In this document: positions 37,048 to 49,000 of the stretch, piece by piece
Position numbering within the stretch: position 1 is the stretch's first letter
How the letters are laid out: each line of letters starts with the position of its first letter
DNA from: Bigelowiella natans CCMP2755
Taxonomy: Eukaryota > Cercozoa > Chlorarachniophyceae
Length of the DNA stretch: 55,000 nucleotides
Direction of reading: 5' to 3'
Assembly (NCBI GenBank): GCA_000320545.1
Contig: ADNK01001197.1
Coordinates: forward strand, 242,501 to 297,500
Notes under the pieces: model-generated
Database searches by the model: none
What the model saw: only the letters and a program-made list of their open reading frames with translations
Told to the model about the DNA's origin: nothing
Position numbers and translations under genes: made by a program

Positions 37048-39504
37048 TTCTTACCTCGGTGCCTCTCATTAGGCTGACGCAATAACGATGGCGATGCCGC
37101 GTGGGCGCCATGCAATGCAACGATCGCATGTCAATGCCAACCTAGTAACGTACAGAGTGGGCTCGTGGGGCTACGCATACGATGCATGCATGCGTTACGT
37201 ACTGTGATTGCAGCACACTCTAGAAACTCCGTGAGAACATGAGCCTGCACGCCATGCATCTCGTGAAGTTCGCGACGCTACGCACTCGTTAGATCGTGCA
37301 CACTAGCACAAATGTGTGTGGTCAGTGTGCTATGTGTGGACCACCAAGCACGTGTAGTAGACACAAATGCACATGCATGCGGACGCATCTGTGTGGTGTG
37401 TGCGCACCTGCGGATTCGCATGGTGTGTTTCATTTTGTGATGACAGTTGGATGTGTGCGTTTTGCATGTGCAAATTAGTGTCAGTTTTCATTTGTTAGTG
37501 GTGTTTAGCAATCTGTGCACAAGTTTTCCATTTGTGGGCATGAAGTGTTTCCATGGCGGATGGATGCACAATGTGAGGCAACCATCTAGATAGATGCATG
37601 AGGTTAGTTGAGGGGAGCAGACAATTTGTCGAATTATGTGAGCCAACAATTGTCTAGGTGTAGGAAGGAGCTCATCAGATGAGTAGCACAAGCAATGAGG
37701 CCTTGGTGCTGCTGCTGCTGCGACAAGCCATTACTAGATCAGGCTGCGCATGCAGTGTGCCAGAACAAACTAGCAAATGTGAACTGACCTAAGAATGTTG
37801 CTTTCCCATGGATTTGGATGTGACGGGGACCAGGGGATGCCATAAATGGTTTGATGTTGTGACTAGGATGAAGTCATGATGCAAGTCAGTTGCATCATTG
37901 CAAACTGCACAAACAAAAGAACCCGCTCCACAACTCTAGCGCTAGCTAGCTAGCAGCAACGGTGCGCAGATCCCTCTTCACTTGCTCCTATCTAGCCACA
38001 TGTGCATGCATGACTCATGTCTAAGTGTCATTTGATCAACAACAGGGTTTTGGCACAATTTGTGGTGTCAACAAAAGCAAAAATGCACAAATTGCAGAAG
38101 CAGTGCTGCAAGCGCCGAGCAATGCTGCTGCACTAGTGCAATGTGTCATGGCTAGCAGCATCCACTAGTCCACAGGGCATTGTGGCACGGCACGCCGTCG
38201 TGCTAGCGTGCGCTAGTGCGTTCCAACTGTGTGGCCTAGCTGGCACGGTGTTCATCAGCTGCACACAAGTAGCCGGCATGGACATGCATGTGAAATCGTA
38301 GCGTTGCACGCGTACGCGTTGCGCGCAATGGCTGAGCTAGCCAAGCTAGATGGAGCCACGCACATTGTGCCAGAATGCAATGACTGCTTAACTAGATGAC
38401 TGGGTCTCTAGCTGTGCACTGCTGGACCACAGTGTGCCCACTGTCCAGCTGTGCACGTCTGCACATTTCAACAACTGATTGTCCATCATGCACACATGCT
38501 GTCTAGCTGTGTTCGATCAGCTCCGATCCATGCTAGCATGTGCCATGGCATGTGCACTTTGTGGCTTTGTTGGTTCATGTGTTGTGTGGGTTGGTCACGC
38601 AAACACTGGAACATGCTAGCTAGTAGTATGCCAGCACTGCTAGACTGGAGCATGGTGCTGCACATCTAGACATGCATGCACAATTGAAGCAACACACACC
38701 TCAGACCTTTTGCACCTAGACACGTGAAGTGTCCACATGTGAAGTTTGCACCGCCTATACGCCATGCGTGGCTTGGTGAGCTAGTCTAGCAGTGAGGTGG
38801 GAACTGATTGCACTAGTAGCAGTGCACACTGGCACATGGAGCACGCTGTCAGCATGCAAGCATGGCTAGATGGAGCCGCAAATCATTCCATGCAACGTAC
38901 CAGCAATGCTAGCAATGTGGTGCTCTTCAAAACATCTGCATGTGCATGCCACTAGCTGCTTGTCCCGCACTAGCTAGCTAGCCAGGAAGCCAGAAGCTCT
39001 AGACTAGCTAGCAGAGCTGTAGCAAGCTAGCAAGTGTGCATTTTTTTCAAAAAATCAAAATTCTCGGCACCATGTGCGAGTCAGCTGAAGGTTTGCCGAA
39101 GCGTAGCGCGCACGTCGGAGCTCCCGAGCGAGTTGCACCTCGATCATCGATCATCGATCTGGTTGGAATCAAAGCTTTGATTGGCACAGAAGACAGCTAG
39201 ACAGCGCGCGCACGCGACAAAAACTGCAAGCACCTCTCTAGCTCGCTGGTCTGTCGCGACGCAGTACGTGTAGGCAGCTGCGGCGATGTGCCGAGCTCAC
39301 TTTTGGCCTGGCTCAGCGAAATGCTGTCGGGTCATGCTTTTGCAAAACTTGAAAGCTCTCTGAAAGAGCTTTCGATTCAGATGGGCGGGTGGCAATCATT
39401 TTGCAATTCGATTCAAATCTTATTTACATTCAAAAGGGCAGAATAGTACGATAGGATCAACACAAAGGAAGGCTACTATTGTGGCTATGTGTCATGATTT
39501 CATT
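36841..39504. other. Longest CATG/CTAG-rich island, convergent intergenic space
   Basis: Tail-to-tail space between the gene ending at 36840 and ATG101. Almost the whole stretch consists of closely packed CATG, CTAG, TGCA and GCGC words, with runs such as GCTAGCTAGCTAGCAG and TGCATGCATG. A (GA)n tract lies at about 37011-37041. No exon or RNA gene is recognised. Confidence 0.6.
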
Positions 39505-40199
39505 CTACATCAAGCTCGGAGGGTTTTGAAGAGTTCGCTTTACTTGCCCCCACCGTGATTTGTCGCTTTTAAGATATGTAATTTCAAATGGAAAACAGCC
39601 CAACTTGTCGGTAAGCTTCTTTGTTGCTTCGTTGGAACTTAGAGGCGGAATGTGCTTCGTCTTCTCGTTGAGTTTGGCTATTATCTGAAAAAGACACTCC
39701 CTCAACATGTTCTGGCGTTGAGTTTGCTTCTCGTCTCTCTCGCAATCTTTGGAACATCTAGGGTCTTCGATTTTCACAGGTATTATCCACTTCTCCCAAT
39801 GAAATTTATCATCTTGAGCGAAAAGACTTTTGAAGCTCCAGTCTTTAGCGGTGTAGAACGAGATACAGGCTTCCCCTATGTTGATATCGGGAGTAAGGTC
39901 ACACCTTGAGTATGAAGCTGTTAGTATCCAAATCTCTAAAAATCACCTTTGTCTGTCTTAAATTCTTCCATACGTTTGCGAAACCCCCGAATACCCTCGG
40001 TAATAAGTTGTGCAACGTGTTTGTTGTCACTCATGGCATAGGAAACGTCGAATACGTCACAATCAACATCTCGGGGCCTGAGCATCTTGCCATGCAGTGA
40101 GCGATTAAAAACGATAGTGTGGAAAATACACCGGAGGGCTGGGTCTGTTTGGAATCGCTTCAAGTGAACGGGTGGGAGGAGCACCTCTTCCCTGTTCAT
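39505..40199 (-). CDS. ATG101: Autophagy-related protein 101
   Basis: HORMA-fold partner of ATG13 in the ULK/ATG1 initiation complex, acting at the site of autophagosome formation. Exons are 40199-39947 and 39875-39505, joined in phase 1, giving about 207 residues. The start gives MNREEVL, close to the family's usual N-terminus. Family landmarks: CIFHTIVFNRS, DVDCDVFDVSY, GFRKRMEEF, ISFYTAKDWSF, KFHWEKWIIPVKI, HIPPL, FPFEI and GQVKRTL. Length is near the usual 210-220. It is head-to-head with SPT4 (254 bp between starts), so a shared promoter is likely. Confidence 0.92.
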
Positions 40200-40453
40200 G
40201 TTGAAAGCTCTTTCTTCTGCTCCTTCCTTCCGCCGTTCTATTCTCTGGTTGGAAGAACGAACTATTGTCATTTAATCGTTCTTTCCAGAAAGGGATTGTC
40301 GTATTGACAAAAGAGGGGGCAAATATGAATTCTCCGGGTATTGCATAATCTAACGGGTAGTGGCGGCTGTTGAGAGCAATAGCTTCGATCAAGGCAATCA
40401 AGGCTGCCCGCCCCCCTTTTCATTCCTTGAGAGGCGGTGGGAACTACGAAAAT

Positions 40454-40869
40454 ATGAATCGGATGGAATCGAAAGCTTCTGATATAGTGCTTCCAGATTC
40501 AAATAGAAATCTTCGCGCCTGCTTGGGATGTCGCCTGATTAAAACAGTTAGCCAATGGAAAAAAAAAGATGGAAAATGCGAGAATGGGTGTGAAAAAGAT
40601 TATTACACCTCAAGATTTTCGGGGTACATTGAATATGCTTAGGTTACGCTTTTTACGAGCATATTTAATCAAATTTTGTTAACTTCTACAGGGCTGTTAT
40701 AATGATGAATCCTTCCAAGAGCTGGGTATCACGATGGCAGCTGTCTGAAAACTTCGTCAAAGGAATGTATGCGGTGAAAGTTCCAGAAGGCAATCTGGAT
40801 AGAGTAGGACAAAGAGAAGATGATGAGGATCATGATGAAGAAGTTTATGACGAGGAGGAGGACGCATAA
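40454..40869 (+). CDS. SPT4: Transcription elongation factor SPT4 (DSIF small subunit)
   Basis: Zinc-binding partner of SPT5 on RNA polymerase II. Exons 40454-40623 and 40692-40869 join in phase 2, giving 115 residues. Zinc ligands are CLGC (23-26) and CENGC (42, 46). The second pair is spaced by three residues rather than the usual two. Later landmarks are FSG-AVIMMNPSKSWVSRWQ and MYAVKVP. The C-terminus is acidic (DEEVYDEEEDA). An upstream in-frame ATG at 40370 would add 28 residues; I prefer 40454 because it gives the normal length. Confidence 0.92.
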
Positions 40870-42465
40870 TTCCCCTCTTCCGCTTGGATTAACCGATTGG
40901 TCCCTTTCCGTTGACTCAACGCGAAGAAGACCGGACAGACTTGGAAAAGGAAGACAATGACGAAGAAAGCTGAGAAGCTAAATGCGCAAATGTAGTGTTG
41001 AACATGCATTTCAGTTTTGCTACACATTTGATCATCAATGAAATGCTGGTGTCACCTTCAAAGTCACGCAATGACTAGGTGAGGAAGGCAAGTTGCTTTC
41101 AAATGGAATTTCAATCTACTTGCAATTTCACATCTGCAGCCCTGTGAGGCTACATGGCGCACGCACGTGTCCTTTGCAAAACATGATCCATTCATCCGCA
41201 CACTTTGCCCACACGTCTTGGAGAACACGTGTGCCTTCGACTCGGTCTAGCGGTGCGCTCCATGGCCATGACTAGATGAGGCTGCATGCACACACCAGCT
41301 GCGGATGGCAGTGTATATGGCACATGATGGTGGCAGTCGCAGTGCCACAGGGGCACTTAGCAGTCACTTTGGTGCTTCCAGCAGTGACATGCAGTTCTGG
41401 AGTTCTGTCGTAGAGTTGCACAGCACGCATGCTGCTGTGGTTGCACGCGTGTTGACGTGAACGCTGGAATGACAACCATGGCGACATGCCAGCTAGAGTG
41501 ACAACACAGCATGCATGCCATTGCACATTGATCAAGCATCGCATGGCCGTGCGGAACAATGTGCGATCGATGCAATTTAGCAATGCACATGCATGTGCTC
41601 ATTTGTCGCGTGGCATCATGAACATCCACGTACTGCTCAGTCTGCCAGCTAGCTCTGGAGCTAGCTAGCTAGCAGCACGTGCCACTGCGGACATGCATGT
41701 CCAGCTAGGTCCAGGTTTGTGTGCAGGTGCGCGTCACGTGTGTGTCTCATGCTAGCACTAGAGCATGCTGTGCGTGCACTGCGACGTGCGATGCATGTAC
41801 ACACATGCATGTGTGCGCAGCTAGGCATGCTAGCATGCGCGCATGCCAGCTTGCATGCTGCCATGTATGCTGCGATTGTCAATGAAGCTAGAAAGTGCGT
41901 CGTCCTCGCGCACGTGCGAAGAAGCACATTCATTTGCACACATGCTTGCTGCAATGTGGAATGATGTCGCATGACCATGGAACTACTTTCACATCAGCTG
42001 CCAACTGAGCCTGGTGTCTAGACCATCATTGCACCAAGCATGACTAGATGAGTGGCCCATGCTAGCATGCAACATCTAGACATGCCCATCTCTAGATCTA
42101 GCCATGGCGCTACAGTGTGTGCGTGCAACGCACTAGATGCACTACTAGCGGGATGCAACGAGCGTGTCGTACTAGCCTGCACGACACAATGTTCAATGTG
42201 AAGCCGCCACGTCGGCAAATGCATCGCAGTGTGTGGTGTGTGGACCACAGACAGGCGCACAGGCGTGCACACCTGAATCTGTTCTGGGTTGGCGGTGTCC
42301 ATCACTAGCTGCTGTTAGCTAGACGTACACATGTGTGTTAGCATGTCTAGGTTTCGGTCCTGTTTCACAACAACGCGTCTCTTGTGTGTTCCTGTCCTCC
42401 AATCACACAGAGCGACGCGAGATTTTGACATGCGCCTGAGGGTTTCTGAACTCTTAACTTTTCAA
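40870..42465. other. Convergent intergenic space with CATG/CTAG-rich island
   Basis: Tail-to-tail space between SPT4 and UFM1. From about 41100 to 42360 it is dense in CATG, CTAG and TGCA words. ORFs up to 105 codons occur on both strands with Cys/His-rich, non-protein-like composition. No gene is recognised. Confidence 0.6.
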
Positions 42466-43085
42466 CTACGTGAGAACGACATCGTGTGTTCTCGACGCCG
42501 ACATAGTCTTCAGCCCGCCTACTCTGTCTCTGGGAATTAATCTGAGCTCCTGTCCATACTTGAGGAACACAGTCCTAAACATAACCACAGTTTTTTTTAG
42601 CATTCATCTAGCATTGTTGCTGCAAATCTCTCACCCAGCGTCCTGTTTGGACGACACTCCAAACCCGTCTGATTGCATTCAGAACCATATCAATAGCAAT
42701 TCTCAAGTGAGGCAGTAAGATGCACATTACCGACTGTGATGATGGCACTTGTCTCAAACTTTACTTTAAACTAATTTTCCAACAAATCAAATAAGAGATC
42801 TGCAATCAATTAACGATAGCTCACCTGTTGAGCAGCATATTTCACGACCGCGAGAAATGGGGCCTTCTCAGGGACTTTCACGCTGACATCAGAATTCTTC
42901 TCTGTGTTTTTCGATTCTCAAATACGAAATGACTTCCTTTACATTTTATAAGGCAACTTCGGGTCTGATGCCAAAACGATTTTGAACGAGACTTTAGAGC
43001 TTTTGTTTCTGGACACATTTATTATCATATCATAAGCATAGAGTAGTGAAACGTCTAGTCAAATGATTTAGTACTCTGAAGCCAT
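42466..43085 (-). CDS. UFM1: Ubiquitin-fold modifier 1 precursor
   Basis: Ubiquitin-like modifier conjugated (UFMylation) to targets such as ER-associated ribosomes. Six exons, all in phase: 43085-43075, 43008-42943, 42882-42825, 42770-42731, 42668-42635, 42574-42466; 105 residues. The first coding exon is only 11 bases. Landmarks: SKVSFKIVLASDPKLPYK, VPEKAPFLAVVKYAA, FETSAIIT, DGFGV and VFLKYGQELRLIPRDRVG. The conserved terminal Gly of the mature form is residue 89. It is followed by 16 more residues (GLKTMSASRTHDVVLT), longer than the two-residue propeptide of animal UFM1. A UFSP-type protease would have to remove this tail. Head-to-head with the ferredoxin gene. Confidence 0.93.
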
Positions 43086-43420
43086 TGCGATGACCCAGAG
43101 CCGACCAGAAGGGCTATGAGGAAGAAATTGCTAAATTCTCCTTTCTTTATCTTCTTTCATTATTTATGTACGACATAAAAAAGTTGTAGTCTCGATAAAT
43201 ATTTCACCTTCTTTCCATCGTATCGTGTCTTCTTTCGTTGTTAGGAGGGTGGCTGGCTCACATATTTCACTCCTTCGCCTCCTCCCCACCTCCTCCCCTC
43301 TCCTCTACATATTCTCCTACTTGTCCTACTTTAAGAACAGCTAACGCGTCCGTGCATACAAAATAAAATTACGAACGGTAGGAGGGATTACATCCATCAA
43401 CTATTCGAACACCGTGAGCA

Positions 43421-44189
43421 ATGGCCACGCTAGCTCAACGAGTCATCAGGAGAACTGCGAGATCTGTAAAGACTGAAACTTCACGAACTAAGTTACGTCG
43501 TCTAATTGGCATTGACTGTACAGTAAACAGACCATCTAAGGGTTTCTGTACAGGTAGGAATGCTTCAAAGTGATACGGTTATGTCCCAAGCATAGTATTA
43601 ATGTATTATTACATAGGTACAATTAATGTAACATTCATTGAAGATGGACAGCCAATAGAAACATCTGTTAGGATTGGCCAATCTATTCTTGAAGCAGCTC
43701 ATGTAGTATATTTTGCTATACAAAGGCAATAACTAATTAAATCAAGTTATGTTCCAGGAAAATGAAGTCGAACTCGAAGGGGCTTGTGATTCGCAGCTAG
43801 CTTGTTCGACATGCCATGTAATCTTGGACCAGGTTGAACGTGCATTGTTTGACTCGTACTTTTTAGTATGATTATAACTACCACTCAGGTCACATATGGC
43901 GAACTTTCCGAACCTTGCGATGAAGAGCTGGACATGTTAGATTTGGTAATAATCCGTATATCAAAAATAGTAATTTGAGATTGACATCTCTCGATGAAAC
44001 ACAAATTCAGGCTGTGGGAGTTACCAATACATCTCGTTTGGGGTGCCAGGTAAACAACATGCATGTCGCGTAAACACATTTTCAATATTATTTCATATTG
44101 AATGAAACAGACAATTTGCTTAGATCAACCTGACAAAAGCGATGGATGGAATCACTATCGAAATACCTCAATCGGTAGATGCGAGATGA
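43421..44189 (+). CDS. FDX: Mitochondrial [2Fe-2S] ferredoxin (adrenodoxin type)
   Basis: Electron carrier of mitochondrial Fe-S cluster assembly. Exons: 43421-43553, 43617-43702, 43758-43832, 43889-43945, 44011-44049, 44111-44189. The first 44 residues are Arg-rich and lack acids at the start (MATLAQRVIRRTARSV), as in a mitochondrial presequence. Cluster ligands are Cys83, Cys89, Cys92 (ACDSQLACSTC) and Cys129 (RLGCQ). In the last exon TICLDQPDK reads in one frame and AMDGITIEIPQSVDAR plus TGA in the next. One A fewer in the A4 run at 44135-44138 would join them into the usual C-terminus. This is either an assembly indel or a real lesion. Confidence 0.9.
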
Positions 44190-44495
44190 GTTTGGCAGTG
44201 TGCATGTGCTCGCAGTACAGGACGACATTGCTAGCGTATTGCATGTGGCCAATTGGCGTACATCAACCGGAGATGCAAAAACTAAATGCAGCTGCATGTA
44301 GTATTGCGGGAGCAACGATGTGCACAGACAAAGAAGCTGGCATGCATCTGTCAGGTATCGCAGCGTACATGCGTAGCACGGCTCTGCAGTCTACACTAGT
44401 ACATGACATGCGCGGAGTTTGCTAACGCATCCGCCAAAAAAGCATGCTACACAGCGAGAGAGCGCCCACATTGAGTATGTCTAGATGTTTTTGTT
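44190..44495. other. Short CATG/CTAG-rich segment before the retrotransposon
   Basis: About 300 bases of CATG/TGCA-rich DNA follow the ferredoxin stop. The segment continues on the far side of the element at 50226. No gene is seen. Confidence 0.5.
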
Positions 44496-44821
44496 TGTTG
44501 CGCGTAAGGTGTTCACAGGCCGAGGCGCTACGTGCACAAGTAGGCAGGGGGGGGGAAAGGCACGTTTGCTTCCTTTTGAAGAGTTGTGTTTATTTTTATT
44601 AAAGATTATATTTTTATTAAATCGTGCACTGCGTAATCATTCGCGAAGCTTTCGCGAATGCCGCCGCACGTGGGGCAGCACACTTCCGGTGTGCTGCCAT
44701 GAGTCCCGCCGGAACCCACGTGCCTATGCTGTATTAATATCTACGTTATCTATATTCTATATCCGCGACAACCCCTTTGTTGTCGCACGTGACTTGTGCC
44801 CGCGTAGTGGTACGCGCTACA
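44496..44821 (-). repeat. 3' LTR of the retrotransposon
   Basis: 326 bp, identical by eye to the copy at 49896-50221 (constant offset of 5400). It contains nested inverted repeats at 44666-44723 and a hairpin at 44765-44786. Confidence 0.93.
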
Positions 44822-45022
44822 CCTCCCCCAAGTCACGTTGCTCCTTCCTTCCTTCCTTATTCCCTTAGACCTTCATCGCTTTCGGAACTTCACCAACCAC
44901 CAGGTAATAGATCCTCTCTACCCTATCTCCTTAGTCGCTACCCAGAACTCCACCTTCGTCCTTAGGTTCGTGTCCATACCAGCCCTCTGCATCAAGGTCC
45001 CCCCAGGACCTTATACCAGTGC

Positions 45023-46073
45023 TCAAAGGGTAAGTCGGGAACAGCTAGGTAGAGTAGCTGATATTTTCCGTCCTTTATTTTCATAGCTACCCTCTCCATA
45101 TTTCGTAATCCAGGGTAGCCTAGATAGACAATCTTCATGCGCCCAATCGTCGTTCACCCTGACCTTATTGTTTCCATATTCCACATCGAACTTAGGTCGG
45201 GGTCCTAAACAAGGCATTGCTCGCTCCCACACAGTAGGGTTTACTTTAACATCCTCTAGGAGCTTCTCACCGATATCATAATTCTTTAGGTGACTGATGT
45301 GGCGCAAGGTGACCCTGTTCCCATCATAGATGTAGTACTGCTTCCTCCCCTTCCTCTCGGTAACCTTTGCAACGCCACCCCAGAAGGGGTCTTGTTTATT
45401 TCTCGATCTCAGATTTACCTTGGCCCTAACATACTGTCCTTCCTTTAGAACTCGGCCATCGTACGGGACCTTCTCGTCTTCGCTCTCGGTATCGTCGTCG
45501 TTGTCGTCGCCTTCTTCCCTCTCCTTATCCTTGATACCTCCCCCAGACGTGAAGGTGTCGTTTACTAACCCTTGTATCTTGTCTGGTGTGGTGCTATTTA
45601 TCCTGCTTAGGTTGGCCAAGGTGCGGTGGAGTCGCTCTACCTTGGAGTTGGACTGGGCATAGTATACAGGTGAGGCATCAATATTAGGGTGTGGTAGCTG
45701 TAGAAGAGAGGTCTCATTATCCACATGTAACTTCTTTGGTATCTTGTTTATGCTAACTTCATCAGGGATAGCCTGGAGCTCAGACTCCCAGGTACGGTAG
45801 CAGTTAGTAAGCCTCTGCTTATATAAGCCTTTGTTCTTCTTAGCAACGTTGACCTTGATAATCTTTTTAACCCAGCACTTTCCAGTGGCCACATCAACGA
45901 AGGTAAGGTAGTGATAGCCATCGTACTTATAAACATCAATTTGCACGATATCTAAGAAGTTCCTTGCTTTGATTTTCTTAGATGCACGGCTCTTGCTGGA
46001 CTCCTTGGTGGCGACGCCTGCCGCCTTCAAGCTGGAGCACCTGCAGCCACGCAGGTATGTCCTTATCTCTCCT
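45023..46073 (-). CDS. Retrotransposon integrase, in the +1 frame relative to Gag-Pol
   Basis: This frame is open from just after a stop near 46073 down to 45023 and overlaps the Gag-Pol frame. The catalytic core shows the D-D-E pattern: IVQIDVYKYDG, LHVDNETSLL and SKVERLHRTL. An acidic linker is followed by a GPY/F-like module (FWGGVAKVTERKGRKQYYIY, VTLRHISHLKNY). The second half of the integrase zinc motif is not readable in either frame alone. The protein therefore needs a frameshift or correction of an indel between 46073 and 45978. No chromodomain was recognised. Confidence 0.85.
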
Positions 46074-49000
46074 TATCTCTTTTAGCTTGTAGGGCCAGTA
46101 GTAATGGTAGAGTAGAGCAGTGATATGGTTTTCTCCTACGTGTGCAGGTCCATGGGCGGTAAAGAGAAGGGCTCCCCTGGTCCGCCGTGGCACGTAGGTA
46201 CGCCTAACATTATTAGTGTATACATATATCCTATCACTAAGTACCTCATGCTTGTGTTTGTATTTATCCAGGTGTTCTTGAAGGTGCTGGAGCTCCTCTG
46301 GCTCAGGCAGGAAGTCGCCGTCCTCGAAGGTAATCGCGTTAACCATAGGGGTGACCTGGGTAGGGACTTTCTTTTCGAACAGCCTGCTGAAATAGTCAGC
46401 AAGCTGCTTGTCTCCTGGTGCGTAGACCACTGTCCTCTTGTCCCTAAACTCTTCCGTGTCCGCCCTCATAGCTGCATACTCATCGTTAGGCGCTTCGAGC
46501 TTGCGGTCGATGCCTAGGAGGGGCTTGTGGTCAGTCATTAAGGTGAAGCTGGGCACCGACAGCAGGTAGTGTCTTAGTTTCCTCTGCGCCTCAGTCATGG
46601 CTTTATACTCTCCTTTTGTAGGGCTGTACTTGGCCTCAGCTGCTGTGCAGGCCCTGCCCCACACCCGTATGATCTGCTGGTCTTGGGTAAGTACAGCGGC
46701 CATACCTAGCTTAGACCAGTCTGTCCATAGGGTAGCTGGTCTAGTAGTGTCTAGCTTAGCATTCAATAGGGTGTTGCTGCATAACTTTATTAGGTTATCG
46801 AAGTGGGCATCAAGGCCAGCCTTGGCCCACACCTTAGCGAAGCTGAGGCCTACAGAGTTCTCCTTCCGGTAAGCAGTAGTAAAAGCAGCTGCAGTCCTAG
46901 CGTAGGTAGGGGAGAACCTACGTAGTATCCAAGCTGCAGTCTGCAAGAATGACTTTAACTCCTTTGCATTCTTAGGTTTAGGGGCTTGCTGTAGTGCTGC
47001 TACTTTCTCGGGGTTTGGGGTGATGCGGCCTTGCTCCAGGTAATATCCACACCACTTGATTCTTGTAGCTAGGAATGTACACTTCTGCAGTCTAATAGTA
47101 AAACCGAAGTGTGCAAACCTAATAAATATATTTTCCAGGAGGAAGATCTGAGCGACGACTGTGTTGGTACATATTATGTCATCATCCACATACACAAACA
47201 CAAACACCCACAACACAGACGCCATCCCATCATGTGTGTATGCCCTGTAGTTCTGACTACTGAACGCATCCCCTGATATGCTTAGGCCGTAAGGGAATAC
47301 GACGAAGTGCCACTTCCTGTGCCTGCTGGAGAACGCGGTAATGGGGCGGGAGGTTTTGTGGATGGGTGTCTGCATGTATGATTCATTTTTATCTAGGGAA
47401 GAGTAGTATTTGTATCCTATGACGTGTTCAATAACGTCATCTATCCTTGGTGTAGGTGTCTGGATCCTCTTTATTACTCGGTTGTGGCGGATGAAGTTGT
47501 GCGCCAGGCGGAAGAAAGGGTAAGTAGGTTTCTTAGCTAGCACATGTCTCACGTTCCATGGTGAGTTGCTTGGCTCTATCTTCCCTTCCTTTGCCCATTC
47601 ATTGATCTGCCACTCTATCTTTTCCCAGTCCGCTTCCGGTCGCCTATGTTCTGGGTCATTGATGATGCACTCTTCGTATCCCTTCTTTAGCTCGATCTTT
47701 ACTGGGGTAAGCTTGCTGGAGGGCTTCGTCGTCGGCTTGGTGATGTCAGAGTACTTCTCGTTTAATATTTTATTAATGTACTTTTTGCCTTTGTCGATAT
47801 CCCAATCATCAGCTGGGGGGGTCTTGTCCAGTAGCTCCGTTATCTGTCGGATGGTCTTGCCGGGGTTCTTCTTCCGTAGCTCGGTAGGTGTAGGTAGCTT
47901 GTTGTCCGCTAGGTCCATAAACTCTAACGCATTAACGCTTGACTCAGAGGTCCACTCGTCAAGCCGTATCATGTTCTGGCTGATGGTCCTGCCTGACTTC
48001 TTTGGCAACTTAGCAAAGTATATCTTGTGATTGTAGAATGATATGATCCCCCCTAATTTTTCTAGGGCATCCTGTCCGAGGAGTAGTTCCATGGATAAAG
48101 TCATGGCTACTCGGGTCTTGATTTGGGTCTCCGCGTCGCTGCCAGGTATCTGTAGCTTTAGCATTAGCTCACCGACGGTCTTCATGGAAGAGCTTCCGTC
48201 TGCTTGAGCATATTTACGTTCTTTCTTAGTCACTTGATCCAATAGTCCTAACCTTCTTACTGTGCTTAGGCTTATGAAGGACTTCGGCATGCTGCCACTA
48301 TCCCAAAGGGCAGGTAGTTTCTTGTAGTCTCCGTAGCTGTCTTTAACTTTAACCTTGGTCATAGCAACTTTGATAGTCCTGTTAGCGTCTTCGTCATTAA
48401 TGTTGCATACTCCTAAGTTCTTTATGTCGTCTAGGGTCATGGGCTTGTCTTGGTCCTGCGTTGCTGGTACTGCTGTCTTCGTCGGCGCCTGCTTAAGGTG
48501 ATCTAATATTCCGTTTATCTGCTGCTGTATAGCATTGATACTGTTCTGCTTTTTGTTCTTATATTTATTGTTCTTCCCGTTGTTGCTGCCTTGCCATTTG
48601 CTGTTGTTATATCCTTGTCCTCTGCCTTTCTTTCTCTTTAACTTCTCGTAGTGTTCGTTGAGCTGCCTGATCGTCATCCTGGGTCGTCCTTCTTTCCTGT
48701 CTCTGCAGTCTTTAGCGGTGTGTTTCCCTTTACGTGAGCAGTATCCGCAACGTCGGTTACCTTCCCTGTCCTTGTACCAGTCTCGCTGCGGCTTAATAGC
48801 GTTAATGTTTCCTATGCCAGGTACCTTAGGGCTGGTAAACTTGCGGTCCTGCTCCTGCTCGCGTAGGGATATAGCCTGCACTGCTGCCTCCATCGTGGTG
48901 TAGCCTTTCTCCGTAACGTAAGTGGATTCCTTTATCTTTAACTTGAACTCTTCAAACCTTGCCTGATCATCACCTGTGTTGTAATTAAAATCATGTAGTT

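Noticed and set aside
37296-38669. ORFs such as 37296-37478 and 38451-38669 in the longest island
   Set aside because: Cys/His/Met-rich composition follows from CATG/TGCA words; no exon signals or similarity to known domains.
44485-44868. Plus-strand ORF of 127 codons, and its near twin at 49879-50244
   Set aside because: Both lie in the two LTR copies, so the shared sequence reflects LTR identity, not a duplicated gene.
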